Below are positions 11,101 to 24,000 of a DNA stretch of 64,000 nucleotides, piece by piece. This stretch comes from Macropodus opercularis (Eukaryota > Chordata > Actinopteri > Anabantiformes > Osphronemidae). Every line of letters starts with the position of its first letter. Positions within the stretch are counted from its first letter, which is position 1. The stretch spans positions 4,387,001 through 4,451,000 of the forward strand of contig CM061094.1 in the NCBI GenBank assembly GCA_030770545.1. The letters run 5' to 3'. The notes beneath the pieces were generated by a model that saw only the letters and a program-made list of their open reading frames with translations, was not told where the DNA came from and searched no databases. A program made the position numbers and the translations under genes.

Positions 11101-14100
11101 GAATGCTATGCAACCCTCCACCCTGAGCACCTCGCCAGACCTGACAATTCCAGAGTCACTGTACGGTACTCTCAGGTGTGTGTATATGTGTGAAACTAGA
11201 TATAATGCGAGTGTGTATGTGAGTGCTGACATTGCTCTGAGTCGTCTAATAATGTCTGGAGGCATTTAAGGATAGAGTGGAAACTGAGGTAAAGGCGAAG
11301 TAACTTTTACTTTTTTCCCCGTGCACACACACATGCACACACATTCTTATATACACTTGCTTGTGCTGCAATAGCTCCACAATCAATATTAGCAACTGGG
11401 ATAAACTTAGTTACTTTCTTCTCTTATGTCTTCTTTGTTCTTTTTTACGTTACAAAAAAACGTCATCATTTTTTTTCCCACATAGACACACACGCACTTG
11501 TATATCCATCTACACTGGTGGTAGTTTTGGGTTAATTAATGTGCTAATTGTGTAACAACCTGGTGCAGATTAATTATGAAACTGAGGCAGATTAAAAGCT
11601 TGCCCGGTTCATTGGTTCATTTTCTGCAAGTCTATCCACCCCCACTGCAAGAGAAGTCTTAACTAATCCTATTGCTTTCTAAAAATGGCAATGTGGCATT
11701 TTTACTTACTTTTTTGTTCCACCGCCTTGCCGTCGTCTGTTTTCTTTTTGGAATTCATCTCACTTTATCTCATCAGTTCTCACATTCAATAACTACCACT
11801 CATGGGTGTGCTGGTGTCACTTGAGATATGCTCCCAGGGCTCAGTAAGAACATCACAAGTGTGACTCTTACCATCATGTCAGCTGTTTTGACTGGCTGGG
11901 GTGGAAGCAAACAGGGTACTGGTGTCTAGTGAATCCAGTAATGTGATCGTCACATTACTCCATGAAGAATGCATGGGACACCCCGCAGTCTTGTTAATTA
12001 CGCTGTCAAATAGAGAAAGAGAGACAAAATTTACTGTAGACAGGTGGAGAAAAAAATGGCCAAAGTGAGAAATCACGAATCACAGTATTACAAATAGAAC
12101 TGGGACCTGTGAGTTCAAGCCAAAATTTTTTATCAAAAGTAATTTACCACAAGTATTTATTATGTATTTCTGAAACATTATTATTATTAGTGGCATGGCA
12201 ACAGTGTGCAGAAGAATTTGTAAATAACCCCATTAATTAATTAATAAGCCCATTATTAATCCAGTATCCATGAGCTTGTTCCACAGGAAGGGAGCTTGGT
12301 AGCTAAAGGTAAGATGGAGCTTTATTATGAAGAGCTTTGCAAGTGAGAAGAAGAGAGAATTTTGAATTCTATGACTCCAAAGTTCCTCATAGTAGAATCT
12401 GAAGCTAATGTTAAGTCATCCAGAGTAAGAATGTGATTCATTAATGACTATCTATATTTTTATAGAGTGTTTCCTAATAATGTTACAGAGAGGAGGAAAA
12501 GTACTGGACCAAGCACAGAACCCTGCGGAACTCCAAACCTAATTCTTGTGCGAATGAAATTGTGCAAAATTTGTTCATGTTAATGAACAAATTTGAATTG
12601 GTTCAACAAATAAGATTTAAACCATCCCAGTGTTGTGCCTTTAATCCTAATGCTATGTTCCAGTCTTTGTAATAGAATGTTGTGATCTATGGTGTTGAAT
12701 GCTGCACTAAGATCTAACAGGACAAGTACAGAAACTAGACCATTGTCTGAAGCTGTGAGAAGATCATTAGTGACTCTAATCAGAGCTGTTTCTGTGCTAT
12801 GATGTAATCTGAATCCTAACTGAAAATCTTCATACAGGTTCTTCCTACACAGGTGGACACATAGTTGTTTAGCTACAATTTCTTCAAGAATTTTAGAAAT
12901 AAATGGCTGATTAGATATTGACCTATAGTTTGCAAGTTCTCTAGAGTTGAGTGTAATTTTTTTTCAATAAAGGTTTAACTACAACAACGTTATGGTTGTG
13001 ATGTTATTAGTAAAGAAATTCTTCCTGTCCTTAAGGTTGTGGGTCTCTGAGTTATACCATGGAGCTAACCTCCTCAGATTCACTGGATTCTTCTTCAGAG
13101 GGGCAACAGTGTCTGAAATTGCACGCTGTGCAACTGCAGCATCATCAACAACCTGTTCATGAATAAGATGACTGCTGTCCTCTGTGTAGCTACAAGGGAA
13201 TGAGACAAAAGATGATGAAATCATCCCCTTAAAATCTGACAACAGCATCATCAGATACACATCTGCTGTAGTAGAAAAGACAGCTTGTGTTTGTACCTGA
13301 ATTTATATTTCTTTGATAAAATGAGTCATTGTGTATGTAGTTGGAGTGTTTATGTGTGAGCCGGTGGTACATTCCAGCTGTGTGTATGTGTATAATCCCC
13401 AGTCTGCGTGCATTTGGTTTTCCTAGCCCCCAACATTGTTGATGTGGGAAGGAGAAGGAGTTCTTGAAGCACAGGAGTATTAAGAGTGAAGGAATGCATT
13501 AGGGGTTAGCGGAGATATGCAAGATGATGGGAAGTAAGGGATGACTGTAAAGTCTGGGTTTATACTATACTATTAACAAGTTTTGTGTCATTAAGCACAG
13601 TAAAGGATTAATATACTGTTGTTTTCTCTTTTGTCTTTTGTGGCTAGAATTATAATAACTCTTTTGCGTTTGTATCCCTGTCTTTGCTCTCATAGTCTCA
13701 TTTGTGTAATTGTATGTATTGTGTGAATTTCTTTAGAGAGCAACAGCTACGCAGTTGCACGTCATAACAATTCCCACACAGTGTGCTTGTGTGAGATGAA
13801 GACACGGTTCTTGTTGCTAAGCATGTATGATTATGTATGTTAATACAGCGTGTTCTTCGGTTTGGCTCGTATGGATTCAAAAAGTAGCTGCCACACAATC
13901 AACCACACAATCAACACGATATATATATTTTTTTTATTTATAAGAAAACATTGGCATTTTAAACTACATACATTACATAAACTAGTTAATTCTTACTGCA
14001 TTGCATGTGTAGTGTCTTCAAATATGAAGACCACTGAGGATCTGGTTACTTTGCAAATATATCCATCTAGTTCTACAACTTAGTGCACATACACACACTT

Positions 14101-17100
14101 AGACATTCTGCTCAATAAGGTCCTTGACAGCATGTCCTGAGTGTTGCATGCAACCATTAATGCTTTACTAATCACCTCAGTCTAGATTTCACAGCAGTAG
14201 GCCTCAGGTCTTGAACACACATGGAAAGACATTCTCTGTCTCTGTCATTCTCTCACACTCAACACAAAGTATATCATATTATTCTGCAGACTGCCCCCAG
14301 TCTCTCACATGTTAACTGAATTATTTATTAAGCTTTAAATTAAAACATTTTCAAGGAATGTTTTTTCAAAAAAGGGGGCTTTTCTCAATTACATCGCTCT
14401 ATTTTCTCTATAGTACTGCTTATTGCCTCGCCTCCCCCCCCCACATACATACATACACACACACACACACCACATTAACGCTACGTATTACTAACCCTGC
14501 CCATTCTCTCCTCCACTCTCCCCCATCCCCACCTGCCTATTGGATGGCCAATAGAAGAGCCCACCTGTCGGCAAGGTTTGTCCCCTTTCTGTCTCGTTAG
14601 CTTGCACAATGAGCAAAGCAGCACTGTGCTGTCTCACTGCCTGCCCATCAGCATTTCATTTTCAAACATTTTCCTCTTTTTGAATATGTATTAATGTGTT
14701 CGATGGAGTTCTTACTAGATAGAATTCTTTATTTTTAAACATATATTGGATTTTAACAAAATTACTACTAGTACACAGTGCATGGTGTGGAAACATTTGG
14801 TATCAAAAATTCAGCCCAGACTATAAATAGTTCAAGAATCAATGTGCATATGTAGTTAATGAAAATCAGAACTGCCCCCCACCTCACTTCTACTCCTCAT
14901 TCACCCCAATCCCTGCTGCTACTTGCATGCTTCATTGTCCTTCCTCCTCTCTCTCTCTCTCTCTCTCTTTCACACACACACACACACACACTCACACACG
15001 CGCGCTCATACACACATACATGTCTGTGTACGCACACATACATGCCTTTGCAGTAGCGAGTGGCCAATCACCTGGAAGTGTTCCCTGTGGAATGTGGTAG
15101 CTAATGATGTGTCCTAACATGAGCTTTGCTTACCTATTTACATCAGTGCACTCTAATAATGTGAGGTAGCCTTCCTCATTCGCATTCTTCACATTTTAAT
15201 AATGCATAGTTCAGTGTGTTTTTGTGTAACTGTGGTGGGATGCCAGTGCCACCACTTTATTCAGCAAATTTCCTTGTTGTTGAACCAGTTTTTGTAGGTC
15301 TGTAAATTACAATTAGCACTTCTCTGTCTTTCTCTTTGATGGAGACATTGCGTGCAAACAAAAAACTGTTCATAAACCACTAAAAAGTCAGCTAACTTTT
15401 ATTTTATGTTGTACCAGCAAAGTGTTAAGAAGAGTCAGGCCGTTTATTAGCCTGCAGTCAAATGTCCAAATACACCTCACTGGGAATGTCAGTATTCTGT
15501 CTAAGCATCCTTCACAAAAGCTGTGGCTGAGCTGGTGTGTGGCTGGGCACACACTAACACCCCCTCCTTGTTTTTTTTTTATTTTTCCACACATGCGTGC
15601 ACACTTAAATCTACTGTACTCATCTATGTGTATGTATGTGTGTGGAGTGGTGAGCAGGGTCTGGTGTGGTTACTCTGTGTCACTGAAGATTTAATGAGGC
15701 GAATAAGAAGCATTTAGAGTCAGTGAAGTTAGATAATGTGGTTGACTGTTCAGTGTGTGTGTGTGTGTGAGAGAGAGACTTTGTCACTGGCTAGCAGCAT
15801 TGCTTTTCACTTTTGCCTGTGATGTGAAGACGAAGCCTGATGAGGAAATTAAAAGAAATCTGCTGAACTGAGAATGTGTTGCATTGAGTGGACAGTTTAA
15901 AAAAACTGGCAAGATAATGAGAAAGAGAGAGCAAAAAAAGGAACATTCCTAAGCAGTTTTCAGGATGTTGTTTTGTGCTGTGATGGTATGAAAGTGGGTA
16001 CAGATGACACCACCCACCTTTTTTTTTCTTTCTATCCATCGTTCCCTAAATCCCTTCCTCCATCCCTTCCTCCCTCTCTCCCTCACCACCTGGAGCCAGT
16101 GAGCCGTGACACCAGTGGGAGGAAGCGGGCAATGATGAAAGGACATGGGACTGGAAAAAGAGAGAAAGGGGACCATAGAGGGCTAGATGAAGGAGAGAAG
16201 AAAGAATAGAAAACAAGAGAATGAAAATGTGTAAATATAAGAAGATATAGGGATGTGCATGGAACTGGATTTTAACTTATTTTGATAATAGTTCTGTAAT
16301 AATTTGCTCCGACACATAATAAAGACAAAAATACTTATTTTGATAACAGTTCTGTAATAATTTGCTCCGACACATAGTAAAGGTAAAAAAAAAAAACATT
16401 ATCTGCAAATGTTCAACCAGATTTTAAAATCTCTTGACTTCATAAGTGAAGCATCAAATCTAAACATTGAAAGTGTTTACTGTCTGTCAGTTTATTGTCT
16501 GTGCATAAAAACATACAGTGAGTTGTTCATGTATTTCTTTGCGTGTGTTTTGAAGCCTGGGAGCACAGTGGTCCCCTGGAGAGCTCATTTTGTCTTTTCG
16601 CTTGATTTACCTTCTTCTTCTGCTGTTTATTATCAGTCATTACAAGCTGTTTGGAAACCTAATAGGACACACTGACAAATACACTGGGAGAGACCCAACC
16701 AGGATAGGCATCGGAAGACCAAAAAATGTCTGTGTGTGTGCATGTGTGTGAATAAAATGTTTTTGTGTCATGTTTCATGTTTGCCTGTAAGAATATCTGT
16801 ACATACAACATCCGCTGTCTTAACTTATGTATAGAGGTGGTCTGATATTTATGAGTGAGCAGCTCTGTCTGCATAGGAAGGTGTGTTTGTGGGTCTGTGT
16901 GTGTGTATTTATTGCGGGTGGACAAAAGTAGGGGACTTTATGCTGTAACATGCTGTACCTGAATCCCCCCACTGCATTCCTCTCTTTCTCAACGCGTCCA
17001 GGTGCAGCTGTACCAGCTGCTAAAAAGCATGGGACAATTGCATGCGCACACACACTCACACACACCTCCTGTCTCTATCTCTGCAGACTAATTGTCACAA

Positions 17101-20100
17101 GACAAACAAGGCGCTTTGCTTTTATGCGCTTCATAAACAGGGGCCAAGGAACAATTAACTCCCTGCTTAATTCACTAACTATTTTGAATTCATTTTCTCC
17201 TGTGACAGGCACATCTGTCACAGCTGGTAGTGAGCAAGAGTGTATGTTTGCATGTGTGAGAAATAGTTTGGGTCTGTATAGTAATGCAATGCAAACATGC
17301 TGAGAAAGGTTCCTGTATAGTACGTGTGTGTCTGCCACAGGTAAATATCTTGATCGCATTTTTGAGCGTGTGCTAGTGTTTGTGTTAACAGTGATGAAAG
17401 AGGATGTTAAGCATACAGTATGTTTGTGTGTTTGTTTGATTTGTGTGTGTCCTTATTTATGAATTTCTCTGTATACTTGTGGGAGGTGAAGGCAGCAGCA
17501 CACTCTTTTAACGTATCGTGATGTAACACAGTAGTGTAGGTGGACTTATATTTTACATAAAAGAGAATGTGAGAGAAATAGGGTTTCATTTAAAATGAGA
17601 ATTCATGGAATCTGATCTTAGTAAATGTGAAGTTAGGTGTTCTCACTTTTGCCCTTTAGAGTTCCTCTCAGGATTAAAAGAAAATACAGCTCAGTAGTTG
17701 CAGTCCTGTCCACAACAAGACAGTAGAAAGGAGAGGCGTACAGTCCACTAGTCCACACAGGCGTACAGTCCACTAGTCCACTAGTGTGGAGTGTGGAAAA
17801 TATAAATACAAAAAAAAAAAAGTAATTTATTTCAACTTAAAAGTGTTTAAAAATCTAAATGACTTCAACTGAAAAATGCAATGAAGACTAAGACCAATAT
17901 AAAAACAAACACTGGGCTGTACACGTACATAGAGTTTGAAGAATATTGAAACTTGTGGAATTGAGAAATTGAGCTAATGGGATAGAGAAAAACTGGTTCA
18001 ATAAGGGACAGAAAAAAGTGAGAAATTGAGACCTTGAGAAAACAAGATGTTGACAGAAATCGTGGCAATTACAGATCAATTGAGTGAGAGTCAGACTGAT
18101 GGCAAACAGCCGGAGAGGGAACAGGCAAGGCAGAAAGAGACGAGTGAATGCAGATCAATAGAGTGAAAGTGGGGGTGTGAATGGGTGGATGGACGATGAA
18201 TAAAATGAGCTACAGAAGAATGTTGACACAGAGAAATAGAGTATGAGAGCAATTTCTGGCAGATTGTGGCTCATGCTCAGTCCTCTTGCCGAGCAGCTGG
18301 ACTTCATTAGTGGCTGGTGTTAATTACGGAGACTACACACACACGCACACATGCACAGAAGAAGCTCACACAGGCCCATATGAACACACACAAATAGAGG
18401 TGCTCATACTCACACCTGTGATTCAGGGTCACCTTGCGATCCTTGCTTAAACCAGCATAGAGAGAGAGAGATGGTGCCAGACAGAATAACTGGAGAACTC
18501 ACTGGTGTCACCACACCGTGGGAGTCTTACACATGTTATTAATGATAATTTGAACAGCTGGGAGACAGACAAGTTGATATTTTATATTTTAGGGTTGCTG
18601 TGCAATGGCTGAACAGTACTATAGCTCAGAGATTGAACTATAGATGATAATTGTAGCTTAACGGTTGAGAGACTGAAACATGTCTAAAGCTGATGGATGA
18701 TTATTGAGAGAATTAGGTCTAATTAGGATGAGAATAGTCTTTTTTCTGAGCTTACAACTGTCATGCGGTGACAACAATGACTTCACTGTGAAGTATTGCA
18801 GTAATTGCTCTTTTTGTGATGTTTTAGGATTTATAAAATTAATTATGCGAGGTAACAATTTATGTAACATAGGAAGTATTGGTACTGGAAACAGGTATAA
18901 ATATAACCATAAATAACATGAATCAGATTATGATTTTCTGTCATGTTAGGCAGCTCCCAAGTGTGAGTGTACTGTTTTTTAGAAGTTTAAAATCACCCTC
19001 AAACTAATGACATCTTCAAAAGGCCAGATACAGTACATTTCTTACTTCATTCAAAAACCTCTCAGAACCACTAATACAGTAGTTTGTGCCCGACTGTAAT
19101 CTGGCTGTGAATACTCATGTTTGGCATACACACTGTATAGTTGGGCCAGTTGCCAGAGGTGATTTCATTACTGATCAAGACATTTTTGTTAGACAAAGTC
19201 TTACAATTGTGAGTTAATTAATACCTCTGTTGGGGTGAGAGAGACATTTCAGATGATCTAATAGTAGAATTACAACATATGTAGGGTTTTTTTACGGTGT
19301 GTCGTGGAAACAAATATTAAATAGTTGTCTTAAGTAAAACTAAGTAAAACCACCACTAGCTCTTGTTTATAGGGTGCTCTCATGCAGCAATGTTTGAGTC
19401 AGGTGTAGACATGTGTTGTGTGACAACATGTGTTGGCTAGACTGTTCTCTTTATTGCAGTACAAAGGACGTCTGACAAACATGCACGCACGCACACACAC
19501 ACACACCCCATTCTGGATAAATCAATGAATCTGGTCTCAGTAATTTCCCATGGTGCTTTGCTTTGACCCCTTGGGTGAGCAAGGTGACAAAACCAGCCGC
19601 ACAGAGAATCTCTTGCTTTCTGTAAGTTTTCCTCTCTTCTTTTCTTTCGCTGCTGCTTTTATTGTTATTAAGAATTTTAAGTGCATTTCTCAAAGCGCTC
19701 ATTCACGTCTCATTCACTCATTTGCTCACCTGCAGCGTCGCATCAGGTGGGTATATGTACTGTTTAAAGGCTTTCTAATCTTCTAATCTGGTGATAAACT
19801 GCAGTTTTGGGTGCCCACCCACCTACTTTTGAAAGAAGAAGTAACTTTTTTTCTCTTAGCTCATTAACTCCTCCCCCATCTACCGTTCTTCTTTCACTCC
19901 TACTCTATCATCAACCCAGCCAGCCTACCTCCACTTCTTCATTGTATGCTCTCTGTCCCTCTTCATTCTTGTATCTATCCTGTATGTGAGACACTCATTT
20001 GTGATCGAGCCAACCTGCTAATGGTGGATGGCAGGAAACAAAATTAGCCATGCCAAATAAACACACACACAACTAGTAGAACATCCATCTGGAAACACCG

Positions 20101-21015
20101 AGACATTCTCTTCACCCACAAATGCACAAGTACACACATCATTGTGTAGATAGACAACACATTCACACTAATGTATTCACATAACACTCTGTATGCTCCC
20201 CACTGCATTGCTCCTGGTGCTGCACCCCCCCACCCCCCCTCCCCGACCTCCTTCTCTGTCTCCCAGTACATCTGGCACGCTCAGCTGCAGAGGAGCACCA
20301 TAATTATCCCGCCGGAGACGAACACGCTTGCACTCGCGCACACACATACCCTGCGATGAAAGCTCACACACACTTGTCTTCGGCGATCCGCGCCGCTCCC
20401 TGCTGCTCTTCGTCACTACCGGGGCTTCATTAGAGTGTGTGGAGACTGTGTGTATGTGTGAGTTGTTGTCTGTGTGTTGATGCATGGTGCCTTTGGATGC
20501 TATCCAGATGTTTTTTCTTTTTAGTTGAGGAGTAGGGCGTGTCCTAGATGCAACTGCCCTGCTCCTGTATGCTCTGTATTTTGAGTTTGAATCCTGCCTG
20601 TCTCACACGTAATCTAGTCTCTCTTCGCTTTTTCCTCTGTTGTGTCCAGTCTAATTTAGCCATCATGTTGCAGAGAGTCAGCTTTGTGTCAGACTGGACT
20701 GATCAGCAACAAGGTCCTTGTTGTGGTACAGAAAGCCACACTGATACTGGGCCTCATGCTTAATGCATAACTCATGTTTTCCCTCATCTAAATACTACAA
20801 TGGTGCATTAATGGGAATTGTGTATTATTGTAGTATTCAAAAACTCACATATATAAATACATGTTAAAGTAAGTATGCATAGGCACATTCCCCATATTAC
20901 TCTTTTTCTCTCGACAATAGTAATTGCAGGGCTGTTTTTAGTCTGTCTGATGTCACATTGTAATTACTGGCCTGAACAGGTGAAGGAGAAACTGAGGTTG
21001 GAGTGCTGTTGCCTG

Positions 21016-21048
<33 letters not shown>

Positions 21049-24000
21049 TGTGTGTGCGCGTGTGTGTGTGTGTATGTATGTCTGTGGGTGTGTGTGCGTG
21101 TGTGTGTAGGGGGGGACAGAAAGACAGGAAAGAAACAGAACGTGAAAGAGTGAGTACCATGTGATAATTGTGTGTACTGTAATTGTGTGTGCATGTGTGT
21201 GCTCGAGCAGTGTATTTGCGTGCTTGTGCGTATTTAGCGTATGATTGGCGTTCAGTGTGTGGGTGTGTGTTTGTGAGTGTACAGTGCCTGCTGTGGCTGC
21301 TCAGAGTGGTACTGTAGGTTTGATTCCCAGTGCCACTTTGTGTCAGACTTACCACAGAGCCGAAAGCAATTGAGCTTTGTGAAAAGGATCTGGAAACGCC
21401 TCCCACCAATCTATTTTCAATCTGTGCTTTTAGTGCCACAGGAAGCATGGAATAAAGCACCTGCATCACATGGATGGGTCCTAAAGACCAATCAGGTGGC
21501 AAGCTTTGACTGAGGGAAAAAGCCACTTGAGCCTGTTGATTGCAACCTTTCCAGAACAGCTACCTCAGTTTTTACCTACTAAAACTCTTTTTACTTGGTC
21601 AGAAATTACTATAACACACTTCATAAAATTGCAGTTATATTCCATTATAGTAAAAGTAGCATCATTGTTAAAAATAATTAGAATAGGTCCCTTTTAAAAT
21701 ATATTGTATGTAGGTACTGTAGTCTCGACATGGTCCTGAATCATTTCTCTTGACAGTTTGTACCTTTTCAATATGAGCTTAAAGCTCTGGAAAGTAATTA
21801 AATACATACGCAAACCTGACAAACATATGCTGACTCCTCAGTTGGGGCACTAGCCAGATGAAATATGTACCATATTTTTAAAGCAACGTTTCCTCTTCTC
21901 CATTTCCCTATGTTGGTCTTTGTATAAGAGCAAAAACAGTTAAATGCTATGTTTTGATCCTGACAGTATTGTCACGATCCAACAGTCTGCAGTCTATCTT
22001 GTCCTACACATATGGGGACACAAAATCATTTTATGCCATCTCTATTGATTATACTGGTTAAATTGGTAATACATCTGAGTAGAGAATATCTTGAGCAGAG
22101 TGAACTCCCCACTCAAATAATGAGAAGCTATGGGACTGGACTAGAATGGCCTGGTCTAGCTGGCTTCAGTTCCCTTGTCCTCTCCAGCACTCTATCATCC
22201 TATCTCTCTCAGCCTCCGCCTCTATCCCCTTACCAGTGCCTCTCTCTTCATTGTCTGTCCACTTCCCCTAAGGTATCAGGTCTACCCATGAGATTTGCTG
22301 GTCTCACACAGACCCATACACATACACAGTGCTAGAGGCCTAGGTAGAAGTATAATTTCCCCAGTGTTCTCCCTAACCTGGAATATGTGACACTGTGACC
22401 AAGAAAGAGGCAGAGGTTGTGTTTGCATGTGCGCACCCCTGTGTGGATAAAGAAAAGTATTGGAAAGGGCAAAACTGTTGTCAAAAGGTTAAAAAAAAAA
22501 AAGACAACAGCGGACTAACTAATAAAATTTCTAATGAGGAATGTGCTGATGAACTGATCGCCACAATCTTTATTGGATATTTGTTGATGTTGGGCACAGT
22601 CTGATATTGATATTTACCTATTGTATTTTCTGGTTTTAGAATAGTTTAAATTGTAACCTATTTTAAGCTCAAGTTAATGAGCTGAAATGAAAGAAGATCA
22701 GATCCTGTCTGAACAAACACATTTCATTTTTACTATACAGTATACTATACACCTCCATTAACAAAAATCCAGTGGATTGCCTTCAGATCGTGACAATAAC
22801 GGATTCAGTAAAATAAAAGGTTCAATTGAAGTTTGGAGTAAGGTATGAATGTATGAATGTCTTGCTATGATGGCAACGGTGCAGTCCCCACTATGTCTGT
22901 TGCACTTTGAGTAAAGGCTTGATTTATGACTAGATTTATAGAAAGTTTTAGTCATGGAGAAAAGATTGAGACTTTTGGGAAAGTACAGCACAGCCTAAAG
23001 TCTGGGCTAGATTTTCATATGTTGAGTTAAGTTTGAGGCAAGTTCTTCAAGAGGGTAATTAAATCCCAAGGAACAGAAATGTCTGAAGCTCAGCAGAAAA
23101 TGAAAGTCACATACTGTAGTGCAGAGACAGTTAAATTTGTATGCTTAGCACATCTGTTCAAGAATTTGCAGCATAGTTGAAAACGTGCAGAAAATGTGAA
23201 ATCGTTTGTATTTTCTCAGGACTGCATTCACTGTGAGACTAGTCATAATAACTGTTTTAACTACTGTAGTGGCAAGAAAAGAGCAAAACTATATAAATAT
23301 CTTAAAATATCAGACCTTCATCTGCTGTACATCCCAAATAACACACAAGATTCATGTACATGCCACTAAATGGCTGTTTTGGTCCACCTGTCCATCAGTA
23401 ACTGTAATACCTCTAGACAGCACTGACTTCCTGACAAATGGCTGTTGGATCAATAGCTTCCCACCAGCAATATTTTGTATCAATGCATGTCCTCCTCATT
23501 ACCGCAGCAGGCTGCCCTCTCTGTGGACCTGAATTATTCATACACACAAACAGGCACAAATATGCAGCTTTACACACACACACACACACACACACCCACA
23601 CACTCACACACCCCTTACACACACACAGCATCAGAGAAGAAGGTGGCCTTTTGCGCAGCCTGCTATCTTTCCTTCCTCTGTCTAATTTCCTTTCTCTTTC
23701 ATTCTCTGGTTACCTTTAGCCCATGGCAGATGAAGACTAGCCCTAGCACAAGCCCCTTTTCTCTCTCTCTCTCTCTTTTTGCGACCTCCCATTGACCCAG
23801 ATGCTTAAAATCCCGAACTTTGCTACTTTGATTTGTTACTGTGCAGTAGTACATTGACCAATAAATTACTGTGTGTATTATCCAAGGAGGTTATGGGTTT
23901 TGACTAACCAAAGCTCACTTTCTGTCATTCTTTGGTCCTTCTTTGTAGTGGTGTTGTAGCTGGTAGCCACTTATTGTTGTCTGGAAGTGATTTCTAATGA

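Noticed and set aside
20897..21526. 209-residue minus-strand reading frame
   Set aside because: Its core is the translation of the CA/TG array (His-Thr repeats); no protein similarity and no splice or promoter context.
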